Assembly (NCBI GenBank): GCA_963737075.1 | Contig: CAVTRI010000001.1 | Span: forward strand, 1,488,001 to 1,552,000 | Origin: CAVTRI01 sp963737075 | GTDB taxonomy: Bacteria; Actinomycetota; Acidimicrobiia; Acidimicrobiales; Palsa-688 | Length of the DNA stretch: 64,000 nucleotides | Reading direction: 5' to 3' | Shown: piece by piece, positions 63,075-64,000 of the stretch | How positions within the stretch are numbered: position 1 is the first letter of the stretch | How the letters are laid out: the number at the start of each line of letters is the position of its first letter | Translations under genes and position numbers: made by a program | Notes under the pieces: generated by a model | Databases searched by the model: none | What the model was told of the DNA's origin: nothing | Seen by the model: only the letters and a program-made list of their open reading frames with translations

Positions 63075-63788
63075 TCACAGGTCTTCGGGCAGGTCCTCGC
63101 GGGTCTTGCGTTCGACCAAGAACATCTCCTCCTCCGATAGCGGTTGCACTGCCCGGGCGGGGACGCCTGCGATGAGGTGACCGGGAGCATCGATCGCGCT
63201 TGTCACGACGGAGCCGATGCCGAGGATGCATCGCGCGGGTAGGGACGAGCCCGGCGCCATTCGGATCTCCGAGCCGATGTAGGCCAGATCGCCGATCGTC
63301 ACAGGAGCGGTGCGCTGGCGGTTGTGCGTCCAGATGGACGAGTTCCGACCACCCAGAATGACCCGCCGCCCGAGTGTGACTTCGTCGGTGAAATCAATCT
63401 TGTGCCCGGCGGTCACCACCGTGCCTGGTCCCACGTGAAGCCTGGGGATCGTCGGGTTCACGACGATGGGATCGGGGATGGAATTGATCTCATTGAGGCG
63501 CATGAATTCGGTGTACGAATCAAGACTGATCTCGTCACCGCCCCGAAACACATTGAGATATCCGATGCGCACGTGATCGCCGAGTGATAACCGTCGCACC
63601 CGTGTGAAGATGTTGCCGTGGCCTATCTCCACATCGTCGGCGATCGTACAGCTGTCGACATCGATCAGGGAGAAACCGATACTGACCCGGCGCCCGAGTT
63701 GGTATCCGAGCATCACCCGATAGCACGCGGGTTTCCATCTCCGGGGAAAAAAAGCGATCAGCCCGGCCACGATGATTCTTGCTTTCAT
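63075..63788 (-). CDS. Left-handed beta-helix acyltransferase (hexapeptide repeat)
   Basis: About 237 residues from ATG 63788 (MKARIIVAGLIAFFPRRWKP); the frame is open a further 58 codons upstream but without homology. A short hydrophobic N-terminus is followed by irregular hexapeptide repeats: VSIGFSLIDVDSCTIADDVE, IGHGNIFTRV, LSLGDHVRIGYLNVF, HVGPGTVVTAGHKIDF and VTIGDLAYIGSEIRMAPGSS. CILGIGSVVTSAIDAPGHLI then AGVPARAV is the typical last coil. It would O- or N-acetylate a glycan sugar using acetyl-CoA. It could complete the amino-sugar pathway of the FdtA/B pair, but members of this shape also O-acetylate polysaccharides, and the distance makes a link weak. Confidence 0.8.
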   Translation of the reverse strand: MKARIIVAGLIAFFPRRWKPACYRVMLGYQLGRRVSIGFSLIDVDSCTIADDVEIGHGNIFTRVRRLSLGDHVRIGYLNVFRGGDEISLDSYTEFMRLNEINSIPDPIVVNPTIPRLHVGPGTVVTAGHKIDFTDEVTLGRRVILGGRNSSIWTHNRQRTAPVTIGDLAYIGSEIRMAPGSSLPARCILGIGSVVTSAIDAPGHLIAGVPARAVQPLSEEEMFLVERKTREDLPEDL

Positions 63789-64000
63789 GGCCGGCTGGGG
63801 CGCGCCTGGGCCTTCGGACTTCTGCCGGCCATTTTGGCCCGTCCGAGCACGTCCGGGATCTTGGTCACCGGGGTGGGACGGTAGCATGACGCTCCTGGAG
63901 GGAACTGGCGTTAAGTAGAGTTGTTGCAATGGACTTGCCGTGTGCGGGATAGCCGGGGCCATCGGCCAGCAGGACGGAGGCCGGCGCCGAGTCGAGGCAC

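Noticed and set aside
1..64000. CRISPR arrays, tRNA or rRNA genes
   Set aside because: No regularly spaced identical repeats and no tRNA cloverleaf or rRNA signature words were seen on either strand.

Overview
The window is high-GC DNA from an actinobacterium. The evidence is strong third-position GC in the genes, frequent GTG starts, Tat/lipobox secreted proteins, a Stf0-type sulfotransferase and a DUF4012 protein. The class is not resolvable by eye; a relative of the Acidimicrobiia is possible. There are no rRNA or tRNA genes and no CRISPR array that I can see. It reads as a surface-glycan biosynthesis region that has been heavily broken up and reshuffled by insertion sequences.

Layout. 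0-5.4 kb: two phospholipase C-like secreted phosphoesterases (one cut by the window edge), a secreted beta-helix lipoprotein and a low-molecular-weight tyrosine phosphatase. 5.6-6.2 kb: relics of argR and argG. 6.8-11.3 kb: a GT2 glycosyltransferase, a decayed copy of a divergent epimerase/ABC-transporter locus, a decayed IS630 and a sulfotransferase. 11.7-16.2 kb: a group II intron whose reverse transcriptase gene is split by a 3.2 kb serine-recombinase element. 16.2-21.6 kb: a sugar methyltransferase between IS110/IS1111-type and IS630 elements. 21.8-25.8 kb: a GT2, then a glycosyltransferase and GNAT acetyltransferase that overlap by 4 bp. 26-29.9 kb: an IS graveyard (IS256, IS21, IS630, tyrosine recombinases). 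30-37 kb: an ATP-grasp/HAD/methyltransferase operon, a second methyltransferase, several IS scraps, then an FdtB/FdtA-type pair for a dTDP-3-amino-3,6-dideoxyhexose. 37.9-52.3 kb: the best preserved glycan block, with a kinase-like protein, glycosyltransferases, three NAD-dependent sugar epimerases/dehydratases, a polyprenyl-phosphate sugar-phosphate transferase fused to DUF4012, an ABC exporter and a FkbM methyltransferase. 52.3-60 kb: a nested stack of five IS elements inside one GT2 gene. 60.4-63.8 kb: a methyltransferase, an intact paralogue of the disrupted GT2, and a left-handed beta-helix acyltransferase.

How it fits together: the epimerases and FdtA/B would make nucleotide sugars. The WecA-like domain would put the first sugar phosphate on a lipid carrier. 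GT2/GT4 enzymes would extend the chain; methyl-, acetyl- and sulfotransferases would decorate it; the ABC transporter may export it. The substrate of each enzyme is inferred from family only.

The most notable observations are the nested IS stack, which can be resolved to base level and rejoins in frame at every junction I checked; the serine-recombinase element in the intron RT with a GG crossover; conserved hairpin blocks downstream of two IS1111-like transposases (candidate bridge RNAs); and the WecA-DUF4012 fusion.
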